A stretch of DNA of 64,000 nt from Aldrovandia affinis (lineage: Eukaryota; Chordata; Actinopteri; Notacanthiformes; Halosauridae). How positions within the stretch are numbered: position 1 is the first letter of the stretch; each line of letters starts with the position of its first letter. The notes beneath the pieces are model-generated. The model was not told the DNA's origin, did no database searches, and was given only the letters and a program-made list of their open reading frames with translations. Both the position numbers and the translations under genes were made by a program. The DNA lies in NCBI GenBank assembly GCA_029706075.1, contig JAINUG010000208.1, forward strand, positions 372,001-436,000. The letters are read 5' to 3'. Below are positions 36,565 through 47,959 of the stretch, in pieces.

Positions 36565-36986
36565 ATGTTATATCATACACTGTTCCAAATACAAGAACAG
36601 AGTTGGGTAAAAGGGCTTTTAGTTATGCTGCTCCATCAGCCTGGAAAATACTGCAAAAGGACCTGAAACTTGACCGTTTTATATCAATTGGTTGTTTTAA
36701 AACCCGGATTGGAGAATTGTTTGGGGAAGCAGAATGCACATGTTTAAAAAAAAATGTTTGTATAGACCAATGATTGGGAAGCCTGTTCTTTTAAGTTCTC
36801 TGATGCTTTTTTTGCACTGTTTTAATTTGACTCATTTGTATCTTATGTGTTGTGCTGTTTTTATTGTATGTGCTGTATTGTATTGTAAATTGGATTTGCT
36901 TCCTTCTTGGCCAGGGCTCACTTGAAAAAGAGATGCAAATCTCAATGTCGACTCCCTGGTTAAATAAAGGATAAATACAAATAAAA
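36565..36986 (+). pseudogene. LINE 3' end (ORF2 C-terminus and tail)
   Basis: RTELGKRAFSYAAPSAWKIL and then FISIGCFKTRIGELFG match the terminal segment of fish L2/Jockey-like reverse transcriptase proteins. The 3' tail has GAAAAAGAGATGCAAATCTC and ends in GGTTAAATAAAGGATAAATA. It is a 5'-truncated copy. Confidence 0.7.
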
Positions 36987-37037
36987 TCTGCCTACTGATT
37001 AAACAGCACAGTGCAATGACATCTGCAATGAACTCTC

Positions 37038-37292
37038 AGAGCAGGAACCAGGCTGGCTCATCATACCTCCTTTCCCACTGTAGAGCTGGAACCAGGCTGG
37101 CTCATCATACCTCCTTTCCCACTGTAGAGCTGGAACCAGGCTGGCTCATCATACCTCCTTTCCCACTGTAGAGCTGGAACCAGGCTGGCTCGTCGTACCC
37201 CCTTTCCCACTGTAGAGCTGAAACCAGGCTGGCTCATCATACGCCCTTTCCCACTGTAGAGCTAGAGCCAGGCTGGCTTATTATACCCCACC
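37038..37292. repeat. 44-bp minisatellite
   Basis: About five and a half copies of GAGCTGGAACCAGGCTGGCT followed by CATCATACCTCCTTTCCCAC and TGTA. Spacing of 44 bases was checked between starts at 37083 and 37127. Confidence 0.9.
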
Positions 37293-37692
37293 TTGCTCTC
37301 CCCTTCACATTAAACAGCCAAACGCAGATAGCAGTTTTGTTATTTTCCTTTCATTTCTTGGAAAAACCTTGAGCTGCAGATGAGGGAGTCCAAGTAATTG
37401 TCTCAGTCTGGGTCGACGCCAATGCCTGTAGGAGTTGAGGTTTTAGGGCCATCTAAATAAAATGTGGGCACATTTTCATTAGTCCATGGATGTTACATAA
37501 TAGATCTAAACACAGCATGCAGTGAGCCTGGAAGCGTATATTTGCCATTTGTATATATATATTCTCTCTCTCTCACTCTTTCTCTTTCTCTCTCTCTTTC
37601 TCGCTCTCTCCCCCTCTCATTGTCTCTGTCTCTTAATTCAATTATATCATCTGTCTCTCTCTTTCTGTCTTTCCCTCTCTTGCTGTCTCTCA

Positions 37693-37800
37693 GGTCTATT
37701 CAGTTCAGTTAAATTCAATGCTCTATTGGTACTGCATACATTTAGCAAATATTGTCAAAATGCATTGTATACAATACATAAAACCAACAACTCTCGGTCT
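37693..37800. repeat. TTCAATTCAA dispersed repeat, copy 2
   Basis: AGTTCAGTTAAATTCAATGC, CTCTATTGGT and ATATTGTCAAAATGCATTGT correspond to copies at 21713, 52880 and 63843. It lies directly 5' of exon 2, whose acceptor is 24 bases further on. Confidence 0.45.
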
Positions 37801-37823
37801 CTCTTTCCCTTTCTCTCCCCCAG

Positions 37824-38118
37824 CTGCACACAGACATGGATAGGGGTGACGGACGAACAAAGTACATTTTACGAGGGGAAGGGGCAGGGTCCGTGTTCGT
37901 GATCGACGAGAAGACTGGCAACATCCACGTCACGAAACCACTGGACCGTGAGGAGAAGGACGAGTACCGCCTGATCGCCACAGCGACGGACCGGCAGACG
38001 GAACGCGCCCTGGAGCCTTCCTCCCAATTCATTATCCGGGTGCAGGACATTAACGACAACCCACCTATCTTCCAGGACGGGCCCTATAGCGCCACTGTGC
38101 CGGAGATGGCCAACATAG
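37824..38118 (+). CDS. cdh24: Cadherin coding exon 2: body of EC1 and start of EC2
   Basis: This 295-base exon equals the usual length of the corresponding type II cadherin exon. It encodes residues 471-568 plus the first base of codon 569. Visible motifs are [29 protein letters not shown], the calcium-binding LDRE at 510-513, and the EC1-EC2 linker DINDNPPIF at 545-553. The acceptor is CCCCCAG at 37817-37823. The donor is ATAG|GTACTG, a weak but GT-type site. VFVIDE with TGNIHVTK and INDNPPIF are the best evidence for cdh24 among type II members. It joins exon 1 in phase 0. Confidence 0.96.
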
Positions 38119-38339
38119 GTACTGCACGAGGGGTGCGAGGGAGGGGCGTGTTGTGCCATTAGAATAACTCTTTAGAATACTGTAGAATTTGGGCCCCCTG
38201 GGGAGCAGCAGATGGAGGGAGTTGGGGTTGGGGGCTGTGGTTTCCACTTCCCTTAATTGTTTGATTGCCATACGCTCAAGCCTAAATTAATGGGTAATTC
38301 TCCTCTAATAGACCTCACATCCTCTGTTTATCTCTTTCA

Positions 38340-38550
38340 GAGGAGTGAGGGATGTTAATAGTTATTTATTTCTTGTGATGCTATCACAAAATAAAATCGG
38401 GAGGCTTTACCCTTTGGTATTGATTATTCAGCTAAGAAATTACTTCATTGATAATCAAGGAATGTTAATCCAAACAGGATGAAAGTAATCATCAGTTTAA
38501 AGGTATGGGGTTCAGCCTCCTTTATTTTAAGCTGATGAATCACTACTGAT
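38340..38550 (-). mobile_element. Terminal fragment of the hAT family seen at 21898
   Basis: In reverse orientation it matches the left part of that element: TGATGCTATCACAAAATAAA, GATTATTCAGCTAAGAAATTA, ATCAGTTTAAAGGTATGGGG, GCCTCC, and the end CACTACTGATAG (compare CACCACTG). Many substitutions make it an older copy. Confidence 0.6.
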
Positions 38551-38561
38551 AGTGTGTGTAT

Positions 38562-38573
38562 ATACAGTATATA

Positions 38574-38627
<54 letters not shown>

Positions 38628-38630
38628 TAA
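38562..38630. repeat. (TA)n microsatellite
   Basis: A TATATA run of about 65 bases with one CTGTA interruption near its start. Confidence 0.92.
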
Positions 38631-39389
38631 TGCTTGGAGCAGTGCTAAAATATGATGATTATAGTCAGGGTCAATACTTTAGCAGCCTGTCTGTGTGAAC
38701 GTGCCTGTTGCAGTCATTCTATGCATGTATTCAAATGTATTTTTGTTCTGCCTGATTATTTGTTTTCTAATGTTCAGTTACTTTCTGTCACCCTCCCTCT
38801 CTGCATGTCAGCCTGTCTCTTTAAGTACCAGTGACAGGTCACAGATCAGGGCATGGTATCATCTGCTCACCGCAGCTTCTCTCTCTCACACACTTGCTCT
38901 GGCTCTCTCTTCATCTCTCTCCCTTCATCTCTCCCCTCTTTCTTCCTCTCTCTCTCTCAGTGACACTGTCAGCACTTTGATGTCAAATACAGCAACAGCT
39001 GCTCCCACAAACCCCCTCTTCCCTCAGAGCTTGTCAGGCAATGCCCCATAGGAAACATAGCTCTTTTTTAACTGTATATATATTTTTCCAACAATTTAAA
39101 TCTTTCAGAGGAGGTTGGTGGTCTTTGATTTATTGTGGGGGGACATATGTGCCAGGAGAGGAAATGATTCAGGAAGGGTGGGAGATGGGGGGTGCACAGA
39201 CAGACAGAGAAATTGAGGGAGCGATAGGGAACTGAAGAGAGAGGTGACGAGATGGAAAGATACATGGAAAACATGGAAAGAAAGAATATAAACACTGGTG
39301 AGAGAGAGAGAGAAAGAAGAGAGAGTGCTGCTGCAACAGGCGGGAGGAGAGAAATATTACACTGGGATATTGTACATCAAGTTAATTTA

Positions 39390-39522
39390 ACTGCAATCCA
39401 GTAGCCAGTTACTACAGTTATACTTTATTACTGTGGTTATTACTACAATAATACTATATTACTGTGGTTATTACTACAGTTATACTCTATTACTGTGGTT
39501 ATTACTACAGTTATACTCTATC
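39390..39522. repeat. About 32-bp tandem repeat
   Basis: Three to four copies of GTTATACTCTATTACTGTGG followed by TTATTACTACA. Confidence 0.8.
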
Positions 39523-39667
39523 AAACAAGGTTGGGGCTCTTTTCATAATGGAAACAGTTAAGTAGATTAATGCAACCATACGTAAATACTACATGTATTT
39601 ACACAGCGACAGCTTTAAGCCCAACCTCAAATGAAATGATAAGCTCGTTCTTATAAAAAATAAATAC

Positions 39668-39835
39668 TAATAACCACACATACAATTATGTCTGGGATCC
39701 AAACAGGAAAACTCTTTATAGCGATCAAATTCCCCTTCCACATTTCCATGCTTATAAAAATAGGCTAATAACCAGCTACAATTATGTCTGGGATCCAAAC
39801 AGGAAAACCTGAATGTTCCACATTTCCACACTTCA
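39668..39835. repeat. Tandem duplication of about 100 bases
   Basis: ACAATTATGTCTGGGATCCA followed by AACAGGAAAAC occurs at about 39681 and 39778. CCACATTTCCA follows each at different distances. An old direct duplication. Confidence 0.7.
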
Positions 39836-40597
39836 ACATCTGACAGTAGGGGAACGATCACTGTTCCATTTGAATTCTAGGTGTGTGCGTGACCATGAAC
39901 GAAGTGAATTTATGAATAGTAAATCCTGGAATGTCGCCAGTCCTTTTCCCTGACTATATCGACAATGGGGTGGCTGTTTTGTGCATATGATAGGATTCCA
40001 GTCCAGTCGCACATGATTTTGATCAACTTCAATTTCAAGACGGGAAATAAATAAATTGTTATTTGGACAACATGCATTTCTTAAACTGTTTGCCAATATA
40101 ACTATACAATTACAGAAAACTCAATATTTCTCAGCAAGCAAAGAAAAATATCAATAGGCAAAGTCTAAATAAAATCGTATTTGATAGGCTGAGTCATCTA
40201 GGTTCCATGAAATATTCCTTTCAATCACAAGTCATATTTAAATCAAGGAGTAGAGTGACAATTATAAATCAGAAAATATTAGGTTTATAATAGCTCAATG
40301 CAGTTGCAAGTCATGGACAGGTATGGAGCTTTTTTCATAATTCGTGTGGCTTTTAATGCAGGTAATTTTGTGTCCACAGATGTCATATATTTTAGCCAAA
40401 CTCCTTTGGGCAGAGACTCCTCATACTTCCAGAGTTGTACCAGTACACAAATTCTTGTTTCATGTTTTCCTCACCCAAACACTATTTCAGATGAAAATAA
40501 CATGACGCAGTGCAGCTTATTTTACAAGAACATATTTTAAACAGCCAAAGGTATTAAAGATAGAAATATCAAAGATAAAAGTGGAGCATATAATCCA

Positions 40598-40645
40598 ATG
40601 TTAATGTACTGTAGTGTGCAGTCAGTGTATATGTACTACAAGTAA
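40598..40645. repeat. TGTTAATGTACTG minisatellite family, locus B
   Basis: A single unit, AATGTTAATGTACTGTAGTG followed by TGCAGTCAGTGTATATGTACT, matches the arrays at 7142 and 57057. Confidence 0.6.
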
Positions 40646-40904
40646 TTCATTTCAGTAGATGATGAATGATAAACCTATTAAAATGATTAATTTAGTAAAC
40701 CCTAGAGTAGAGTTTGTGCTTGGCCCATGCATGTCTCTCCCTGTCTGTATATCTTACTGTAAGTACAGTGCAGAGCAACATTCATTTTATTATAATACAT
40801 GTCTTTTATATATTTGTATCTTCATGTAATGAAGTGAAGCTCTGTTTCAACTTCCTTTTGATCACAGTGTGAGTACTGCCTGTCCTCCCTAGAGAGTCAG
40901 GTTT

Positions 40905-41098
40905 GCCTATGTCAGCTGGTCTCATTGGTCAGGCTGTGCCAGGTCTGCCTGTGTTGGCTGATCTCATTGGTCAGGCTGTGCCAGGTTTGCCTATGTCGGC
41001 TGGTATCATTGGTCAGGTTGTGCCAGGTTTTCCTATGTCGGCTGGTCTCATTAGTCAGGCTATGCCAGGTTTGCCTGTGTCGGCCGGTCTCATTGACC
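40905..41098. repeat. 42-bp minisatellite
   Basis: Nearly five copies of TGGTCTCATTGGTCAGGCTG followed by TGCCAGGTTTGCCTATGTCG. The period is a multiple of three, so 14-residue repeating frames appear on both strands. They lack any other coding evidence. Confidence 0.9.
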
Positions 41099-41334
41099 AC
41101 AATGTGCTCAGTTTGTACTTTTTTTTGCCACATAGTACTGTCTGTATTGGCCCAGAGTGTGAATGGAGTATTCCTTGTGTTGTGTCATAACTGATTTGTC
41201 TCTAGTTGTATGTGTTTGTAAGCCTCTTTCCTGGGGCTGCTTGGTGTTAGCAGCAGTTAGCACTGTCACCTCAGGTGACAGATGGCTTAGGGGCCTCATC
41301 AGCTCTCTCTCTCACTCTCTGTCTCTTCTCTCAG

Positions 41335-41454
41335 GTACATCTATAATCCAGGTGACAGCAACAGATGCAGATGACCCTACCTATGGGAATAGTGCCAGGC
41401 TGGTTTACACACTTGTCCAGGGTCAGCAGTTCTTCTCAGTGGACCCTCAGACAG
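41335..41454 (+). CDS. cdh24: Cadherin coding exon 3: first half of EC2
   Basis: A 120-base exon, the standard size for this position in type II cadherins. It encodes codon 569 (completed) to 608 plus one base of codon 609. It carries the calcium-binding DADDP at 579-583 and the family motif [18 protein letters not shown]. It ends with FFSVDPQTG. The acceptor is CTTCTCTCAG and the donor CAGACAG|GTCAGA. Both junctions are phase 1. The frame is exact across both. Confidence 0.95.
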
Positions 41455-43136
41455 GTCAGAATCTCACAATAATCTTTATCCCTCTCTCAGTCTTCCCTCT
41501 TTCCCCGAAGTTAACCTGTGACAGTTCACTCACGACACCTGCAATTTTCTAACTGTGCTTCTGTGCCAGAATTGCTGAATGTGTATGATTTTGGTCATAC
41601 ACATTCAGCTGGTCATTTGATTGGTTTGATAAGCTGCTGATGCATTCATATCCTTGGAGGGTAAAAATTGTTAAGTGACGTGGCAGAAATTGCACCAAGC
41701 TGGGTGATCGTGCAGAAGGGGAAAAGTCACGAGGGAACAGTGGGGGAGCTGCACAATTGATTTTAATGGAATGCGACTGTATTTTTTTTAGACACTGAGG
41801 AAATCGCCCTTTGGTGAGGAATGCTTGAAATCATCCCCACAGACTTTCTTTCTATTCATGTGCCCTCCCCCCGAAGTACAAAAAGCTCAGTATGATTGCT
41901 CTTTCAGTTTGTTCATTGTCCAAGTTGAAGCTTGCGGCTGACTTATATTTAGTACTAGAAACAACATGTACTATGAGCTGTTTTCCAGTGTTTGATTTTG
42001 TGTGAATTTATATTTGTTTAGCTTAGGTTTTCTGAAATATAATAATTCATGTTCCCTTAATATTTACTGCCAGGGTCCAGGTCTGACAGAATTTCTCAAG
42101 CAGAGCCAGTTGCAAAGCTTCTTATGCGGCCATAAGCATACAGTACAGCACTGTAGGCAACATCTTCTCTCTTTCTCTCTGTCTCTTTCTCTGAATGATT
42201 GTGTTTCTCTAGGCAGGTTTATCTCAAGCTAAAACACAGAGATGAGTTGATTTTAGGTTCCCACTTCCTTGATGTGATTGAATGTGATGCTTTCTCTCCC
42301 CATCTCTCTCTTTCTCTCTCTCTCTCTCCTTTTTCTTTTTCTTTTCCTATTTGGTTAGGAGCTAGAAGGATGTTGATTTGTTTCCTGCTGTTGCCTGTCT
42401 TTTGTTTGCTAATTTTTAGTGTATATTGTTCATATGCTTTTAAACTTTCTAAACTGACCAAATAAAAGTCAAACATAAAAAATATTTCCCTCTATCCCTC
42501 TCTTTCTCTCCCTGATTCAAATGTAAAATCTTTAAATTCAAAAGAAGCTTACCATGGAATCAAATAAACCATTTAGTTCACAAAGTAGACACAAACAACA
42601 ATATATGCTGATGCACTATATATGTTTTGTAACTTTTCAAATACTTTGTTTGGATGTATTATATTTTGAACGGTATAACAGGAAGTGCATGTCAGTCTGT
42701 CTATTGCACTCTCACTGCACAGTATTTGCCCTCTAAATAACCAAGATAGATTTTTTCTCCTATTTTCAGCAGTAAGGCTGTGGTCGCTGAGTCTGTACTC
42801 TGTGACCACGGTAGTCTGTATGAATTTGTCTTTCTCTTGAGTGATTTATGGTGCAGTGTTCTGTCAAAGTAAAGCCTCTGTCTAGCGCCTGATGTCATTG
42901 AGCTTTCGAGGGTAGTGGTCTGGTAGAGTCTGTCTGGTTTAAGTGGCTCTAGAACTTGAACACAAGAAGGGATAAATCAAGCTCACCTCTGCAAGGGGAA
43001 ATTCAGCATTATGAGTGGTGTTTGTGTGACCCTGCAGGGTTTGTTGGGGGGTAAAATCAGGTTGAAAGATCTTTCTCCCTCCCTCTTTCTCTCACACACA
43101 CAATTATTCTCATTTTGAATGTGTGTGTGCATGGTG

Positions 43137-43138
<2 letters not shown>

Positions 43139-43172
<34 letters not shown>
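43139..43172. repeat. (GT)n microsatellite
   Basis: A pure GT run of about 34 bases, extended by GT-rich sequence to 43210. Confidence 0.95.
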
Positions 43173-43173
<1 letters not shown>

Positions 43174-43339
43174 ATGTGTAAGAGAGTTTGTGTGAGGGTG
43201 TGTATGTATAATACTGTGGAGGGCGTCGGTCTCGGCAACATGGGAGTGGCATGGTTGCCTTTGTTTTTACATGCTGTGGAGGCCTTTGGAGCAGGGAGAC
43301 TTTCCGGGGGCAGGTTTGGCACTCTCACAGGGTGTGAGA

Positions 43340-44660
43340 GTGAACTGTCGCCCCGGAGGTTGCTCCAAAGGCCATAATTGATTTAATTATTATTTAATTG
43401 GTGTCAGTCAGGTAATTGATGCGGAATTCAATTGACTGATTGGGTTTATGTGTGAGAATGTGAATTGTTTGGTGTTGAGTGATTGTGATTGGGTGAGTGA
43501 ATGATAGACGGGTGATTGCATCATGAGTCCCACCTGAGCCAGGCAGAAAGTAAGCCTATTTAAGAGCAGGTGGGGCAAGTGGGGAATCAATTAGTCTTGT
43601 CATGTCATTGATGTGTGTGTCTTGAGAATTTTGTCTTTGTCATTGATGTGTGTATATCATGGAGAGTTAGTCTTTGTCTGGTCATTTGTGTGTGTGAGTG
43701 CACATGCACGTATATTGTGGATTATTGTGGATTATTGTGGAGTGTTTGATGTTTGATGTGACTCTGTCGGGCATGGTGGCGCGTGTCTGTAATCCAAGCT
43801 TCTGTGTGCGTTTGTCGAAAGTGACTGAGTAGAGTGCTTCCTGTGTGTGTGGGAAAGGGGGAGAGAGGGCGCACTAAGAGTGTCCACCTCTTTCCCTCAG
43901 TGTAATCATGAAAGAGAGCGAGAGGGCGCCCTGAAAGAGGGTCCGCCTCTCGCCCTCTGTGTGATTGGGAGAATGAGAGGGCGCTCTGAAATAGGGTCCG
44001 CCTCTCGCCCTCGGTGTGATTGGAGAACTCGCACTCGGGCAGTGGAGAGTGTTTCTGGACAACGGCCCGAGAACTCTCACTGAAAGAGTGGAGAGTGTCT
44101 CCGGGCTGGTTGCCAGAGAACTCTCCCTGTGGGGAGTGGCGAGGGTCTCTGTGTGTTTGGGGTAAAAGAGAACTCGGACTGAAAAGTTTGAGTGTCTCTG
44201 TGTGCATGGGTTTGGGAAGCACTTGAAAAGTAATTGGATATGTGTGTGCCTGGGGAGGTTCTAGGAGAACTCCGGTCTGAGGAGGCGCGGTGTCTTGAGA
44301 TGTGTGTGTCGGGACAGTGCGTAGAGTTCTACCCTGCAGGGTAGTGTCCCGGTGAGTGTTGATGTGGGTTTAATGTGAACGTATGAAGGCGGTGTGGAAA
44401 GCCGCTGACTGTCTGTGTTGTGTGTTCCCTGAAAGGGGATTCCCCCCTCGGAGGAGGCGGGCTTTCGTTGAGTTTTGATTATTTTTTAGTTAATTGTTTT
44501 TGCCCGAAAGCTTCGCGGCAAGTAGGGTGAAGACTTTGTGTTTGTGTTTGTTTTATTTTAACCTGCTCTCCCACTGTCTCTCTCCTGTGTATGGGGGGAG
44601 AGACAGAAAAAAATAAAGATGCCAGTTATTACCATCGGCTGCTCTGCTCCAGTCCAGGGA
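43340..44660 (+). mobile_element. LTR-like block with internal tandem modules (uncertain)
   Basis: The + strand has a TATA-like CTATTTAAGAGC near 43556 and an AATAAAG near 44612, as in an LTR. Between them are two sets of imperfect tandem modules. Three copies start at 43863, 43920 and 43975 (GAGAGGGCGC, then GTCCGCCTCTCGCCCTC). About four copies start near 44025, built on AGAACTC and GTGGAGAGTGT. I could not find matching ends or a target duplication. The boundaries are estimates and it may not be an LTR. Confidence 0.35.
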
Positions 44661-44785
44661 TTGTCACATGGCGTGTGGCAAATACATACGCATATTATGA
44701 GTGTGAGGGTGTGTGTGTATGCCTGTGTTTGTGTGTATGCGTGTGTATATGGGAGTACTGAATTTATTCTGGTTCTCTTTCTCAG

Positions 44786-44953
44786 GGATCTTGCGTACAG
44801 CGGTACCAGACTTGGACAGAGAGACACTGGATCAGCACCTGGTGGTTCTGCAGGCCAAGGACATGGGGGGCCACCTGGGGGGCTTGTCAGGCACCACCAC
44901 CGTCACAGTGAAGCTGACCGATGTCAACGACAACCCCCCACGCTTCATTCAGA
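44786..44953 (+). CDS. cdh24: Cadherin coding exon 4: second half of EC2, start of EC3
   Basis: A 168-base exon, again the usual type II length. It encodes codons 609-664 plus one base of codon 665. Motifs are the calcium-binding LDRE at 618-621, [20 protein letters not shown] at 631-650 (the type II EC2 signature) and the linker DVNDNPPRF at 654-662. The acceptor is TTTCTCAG. The donor CAGA|GTAAAG makes a serine with exon 5. The codon split matches other family members. Confidence 0.96.
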
Positions 44954-46197
44954 GTAAAGCCTGCTTCTGCTGCTTACAATGAGACTGTGTGTGAGTGTGA
45001 GTCTGAGTGTGGAAAGGAGAGGAGAGTGGTGGGAGACGAAATAATAATTGTGTGTGTGTGTGTACAGAGGAAAGGGGGCTGGAGGAATTGTAAGAACAGG
45101 CTGTGCTGTAGTGCTGTTTGTTGCTTTATAGTCTGTTAAATACTATTGGGATTAAGAATATAAGGCTTAATTTCCTGCTCCACCACAGTGACAATAGCTA
45201 AAGTTTGACATGGATCTTAACAGCCTCCATTCCTCCAGCTCGTTCAGGGATTCAGCTGCTCTTGGTTAGAGAGCACAGTCGGGCTCACTGCTCTTCCTCT
45301 CTCGTCATCCTCTTCTCTCTCAGGCTAAGTCTTCATCTACCCCAGCATGGCCCCCTCCATGTTTCCCTGTTTCATAATTTCTTCCATACTCCTGGATCCC
45401 AGACAGTCAGATCTGTAGAGACTCTCGACTTTCTAATTGGGAACAGCACTTTCAGCAGCAGCAGAGAGGTAGTAGTTTTAATTGGTCAAATTCTCAGAGG
45501 GCGGTTCGCAGAAGTGTGATGTATTTGCCACACATCTCCTTTTGCTATTCAACCACTTTCCTTCATATCACCGTTTATGTTCCCGGAGCAGCGTTATTCC
45601 TTGGTGAGCTAGCTTAACTACAGAATTTGTTGAATTACACTGGTGAAACTGAGTGAGAAGATTGAAACATGAATGACAAATATGTCTCTGCAGACCATTT
45701 CCCAGCCTAACACCGTTAGATCCTCCAGAGCAATCGTAATTTCTGGTTTTACAGAGAAATCTCTACCTTGCAGAACATAGTTTTTATCTTTTTGATAAAT
45801 ATTCCTCCCCACTTACTCTACATACATCCAGGATTGGTTTTGATTATGTTTTTCCTGATGATTGGTGAGCCACTTACAGGAAGACTAGATTGCTGTTTCT
45901 TCCACAGCAAGCTAGACTGAAGCAGGTATGACATTATTTACATTAATGTCTTCTTGACGTCTTCTTGACTCTCCGGTTTGAGTCACCACCTCCACCTGTA
46001 GACTCGCCTTCACTGAGATGATGTGATACATCAGAAGAATATGGGTTAAATTCCCAAAATCCAGGTGCTATATCTCTCAGAATTTTGCCAGACTTATAGC
46101 TGAGAGGAATAAGACTCACGCTGATCTGAAAACCCCAAGATGGTAGGCCCTGTGTCTCTGAACCAGGTACATTAGCTTTCCACAGCTTGATAGGCAG

Positions 46198-46980
46198 ATA
46201 CATGGCAGATGACATTCAATATTGCTAAATGTAAAGTTATGCATGTGGGAAATAAAAACATTAGACAGGAGTATGTTATGGGATGAGAAAAGTTAGTAGG
46301 TGTTCAATTTGAAAAGGAATTGTAGTTGATCAAAGCCTATCTGCATCAAAGCAGTGTGCTACAGCAGTGAAAAAAGCCAACAGGATGCTGGGATACATAG
46401 CAAAAAGTATTGAGTATAAATCAAAGGAGGTTATATTAATGTTATATAATGCCTTTGTCAGACCCCACTTAGAATACTGTGTGCAGTTCTGGGCACCGCA
46501 CTACAAGAAAGATATAGAAGCTCTTGAAAAAGTCCAAAGAAGGGCAACTAAACTGATACCTGGTATGAAAGGTAAAAGTTATGATGATAGACTTAAGACT
46601 CAATCTATTTAAACTTAGCAAACTGAGACTTAGGGGGGATTTGATTGAGGTTTTTAAATTCCTAAAAGGGATTAACAAAGTAAAATACCAAAGATTTTTT
46701 AAGATAAGTGGGGTCAGCAGAACAAGAGGCCACAGGTGGAAATTAGTTAAAGGCAAATTCCACACAGATATTAGGAAGTTTTTCTTTACACAGAGAGTTG
46801 TCAATGTCTGGAACAGCTTGCCAGGTCGGGTAGTAGAGGCAGAAATGCTTGGGCTATTCAAGTCCAGGCTAGATGTAGTACTAGACACTCTTTAGATTAG
46901 GACATGATGAGCCTAGATGGGCTGAACGGCCTGTTCTCATCATTATGTATTCTTATGTTCTTATGTTCTTATATACTGTA
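46198..46980 (+). pseudogene. LINE remnant, reverse transcriptase C-terminal part and 3' tail
   Basis: KKANRMLGYIAKSIEYKSKE, then NAFVRPHLEYCVQFWAPHYK and RRATKLIPGMK, are in one frame (46367-46612). After a shift, GDLIEVFKFLKGINKVKYQR and FFTQRVVNVWNSLPGRVVEA follow to 46895. The tail is a TTCTTATG microsatellite near 46948-46972, typical of this group. It is 5'-truncated with at least one frameshift and no activity. Confidence 0.82.
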
Positions 46981-47959
46981 TATGCTAAATATACTAGCTG
47001 GCTCAAATATTAGTACAGACACACAACACTCTGGGTCAACTTAGCTCGCTAACAAGCTTTTCTTTCAAAGCGGCATTCACGTAGCCACATGTTTAATCAC
47101 ATCAGACGTGACACGATTATAATGGACGGCCTCTGTGTGTATCTAAACAGTCTGTGCCAAACAGGAATGGATTTTCTCGGTCAGCTTTGATCTTTTAACA
47201 TCATGCTTCACAGCTGCAGCGCTAGACCCTCAAGTCCCCCTCTCATTTGGCCCGGCCATTTCTCCACCAGCCAACTTGCAATCTGGTTGGCTGTCTGTAT
47301 GCCATGGGCATGACTAATTAGCATATCTTTCAAAAGATTTAAACCAAAGATTTTAGATATAACTAAATAATTAGCTTGCAATCCATAATTTAAGATATCC
47401 GCTAAATATTTATTGTACGAGCTAAGATTTAATATTTTTTTAAAAATTTTGCTCAATATTTAACTGTTACACTCAGATACATGATCAATTAAGTAAATGT
47501 TAAATGTTATGGAAAAACCAAGATTTAAGATATAAGATACATTTCTTTTTTACCATTGTTTTTTTTTTACGTTTTAAGATTGAGGTCTGCTGGTGTGGAT
47601 GTGCAAAAACTGGAACAGTTACTGCATCATAGAGGAGTGCCCAATTTACAGATTCAGTGGAGACCTGGCTACACTCCACTCAGCAGGACCAGAAGCAACT
47701 GCTTGGCTTAGGGACTTTGCATTCGCTAAATAAAAATAAGATTTAAGTTAAATATTCATTTTTTTATAAATATTTATTTTTGAAAATCAGAGTCAACATA
47801 TATTTAGAAAGTATTTATATATTTAGAGATTTTATTGAAATAAATCTGAATATATGGATTAAAAGGTGTATTCAGAATATTGACTCAGATTTAGCCCAAA
47901 TCTTGTGGAAAATACAAGATTAAGACCAAAACTGAGGAAAAAATACATGAAAAATGTGC

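Larger units (their letters stand above)
18673..37823 (+). other. Intron 1 of the cadherin gene (about 19.2 kb)
   Basis: It starts GTAAGA and ends CCCCCAG. It holds the mobile elements and repeats listed individually. Stretches where I see nothing definite are 18876-19858 (CpG-rich near 19690-19780), 20035-21514, 23482-25618 (purine-rich, several GA runs near 24905-25110), 28761-30872 (a short LINE-like echo near 29195-29235), 33481-34463 (possibly 5' sequence of the adjacent minus-strand LINE), 34512-35333 and 37291-37823. Confidence 0.85.
38119..41334 (+). other. Intron 2 of the cadherin gene (3.2 kb)
   Basis: GT at 38119 and TCTCAG ending at 41334. It contains a hAT fragment, TA and AT-rich repeats and two minisatellites, listed separately. 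Nothing recognisable is seen in 38631-39389 and 39835-40597. Confidence 0.9.
41455..44785 (+). other. Intron 3 of the cadherin gene (3.3 kb)
   Basis: GT at 41455, CTCAG ending at 44785. 41455-43138 holds no recognisable element beyond short CT-rich tracts near 42170 and 42300. A (GT)n run and an LTR-like block follow. Confidence 0.9.
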
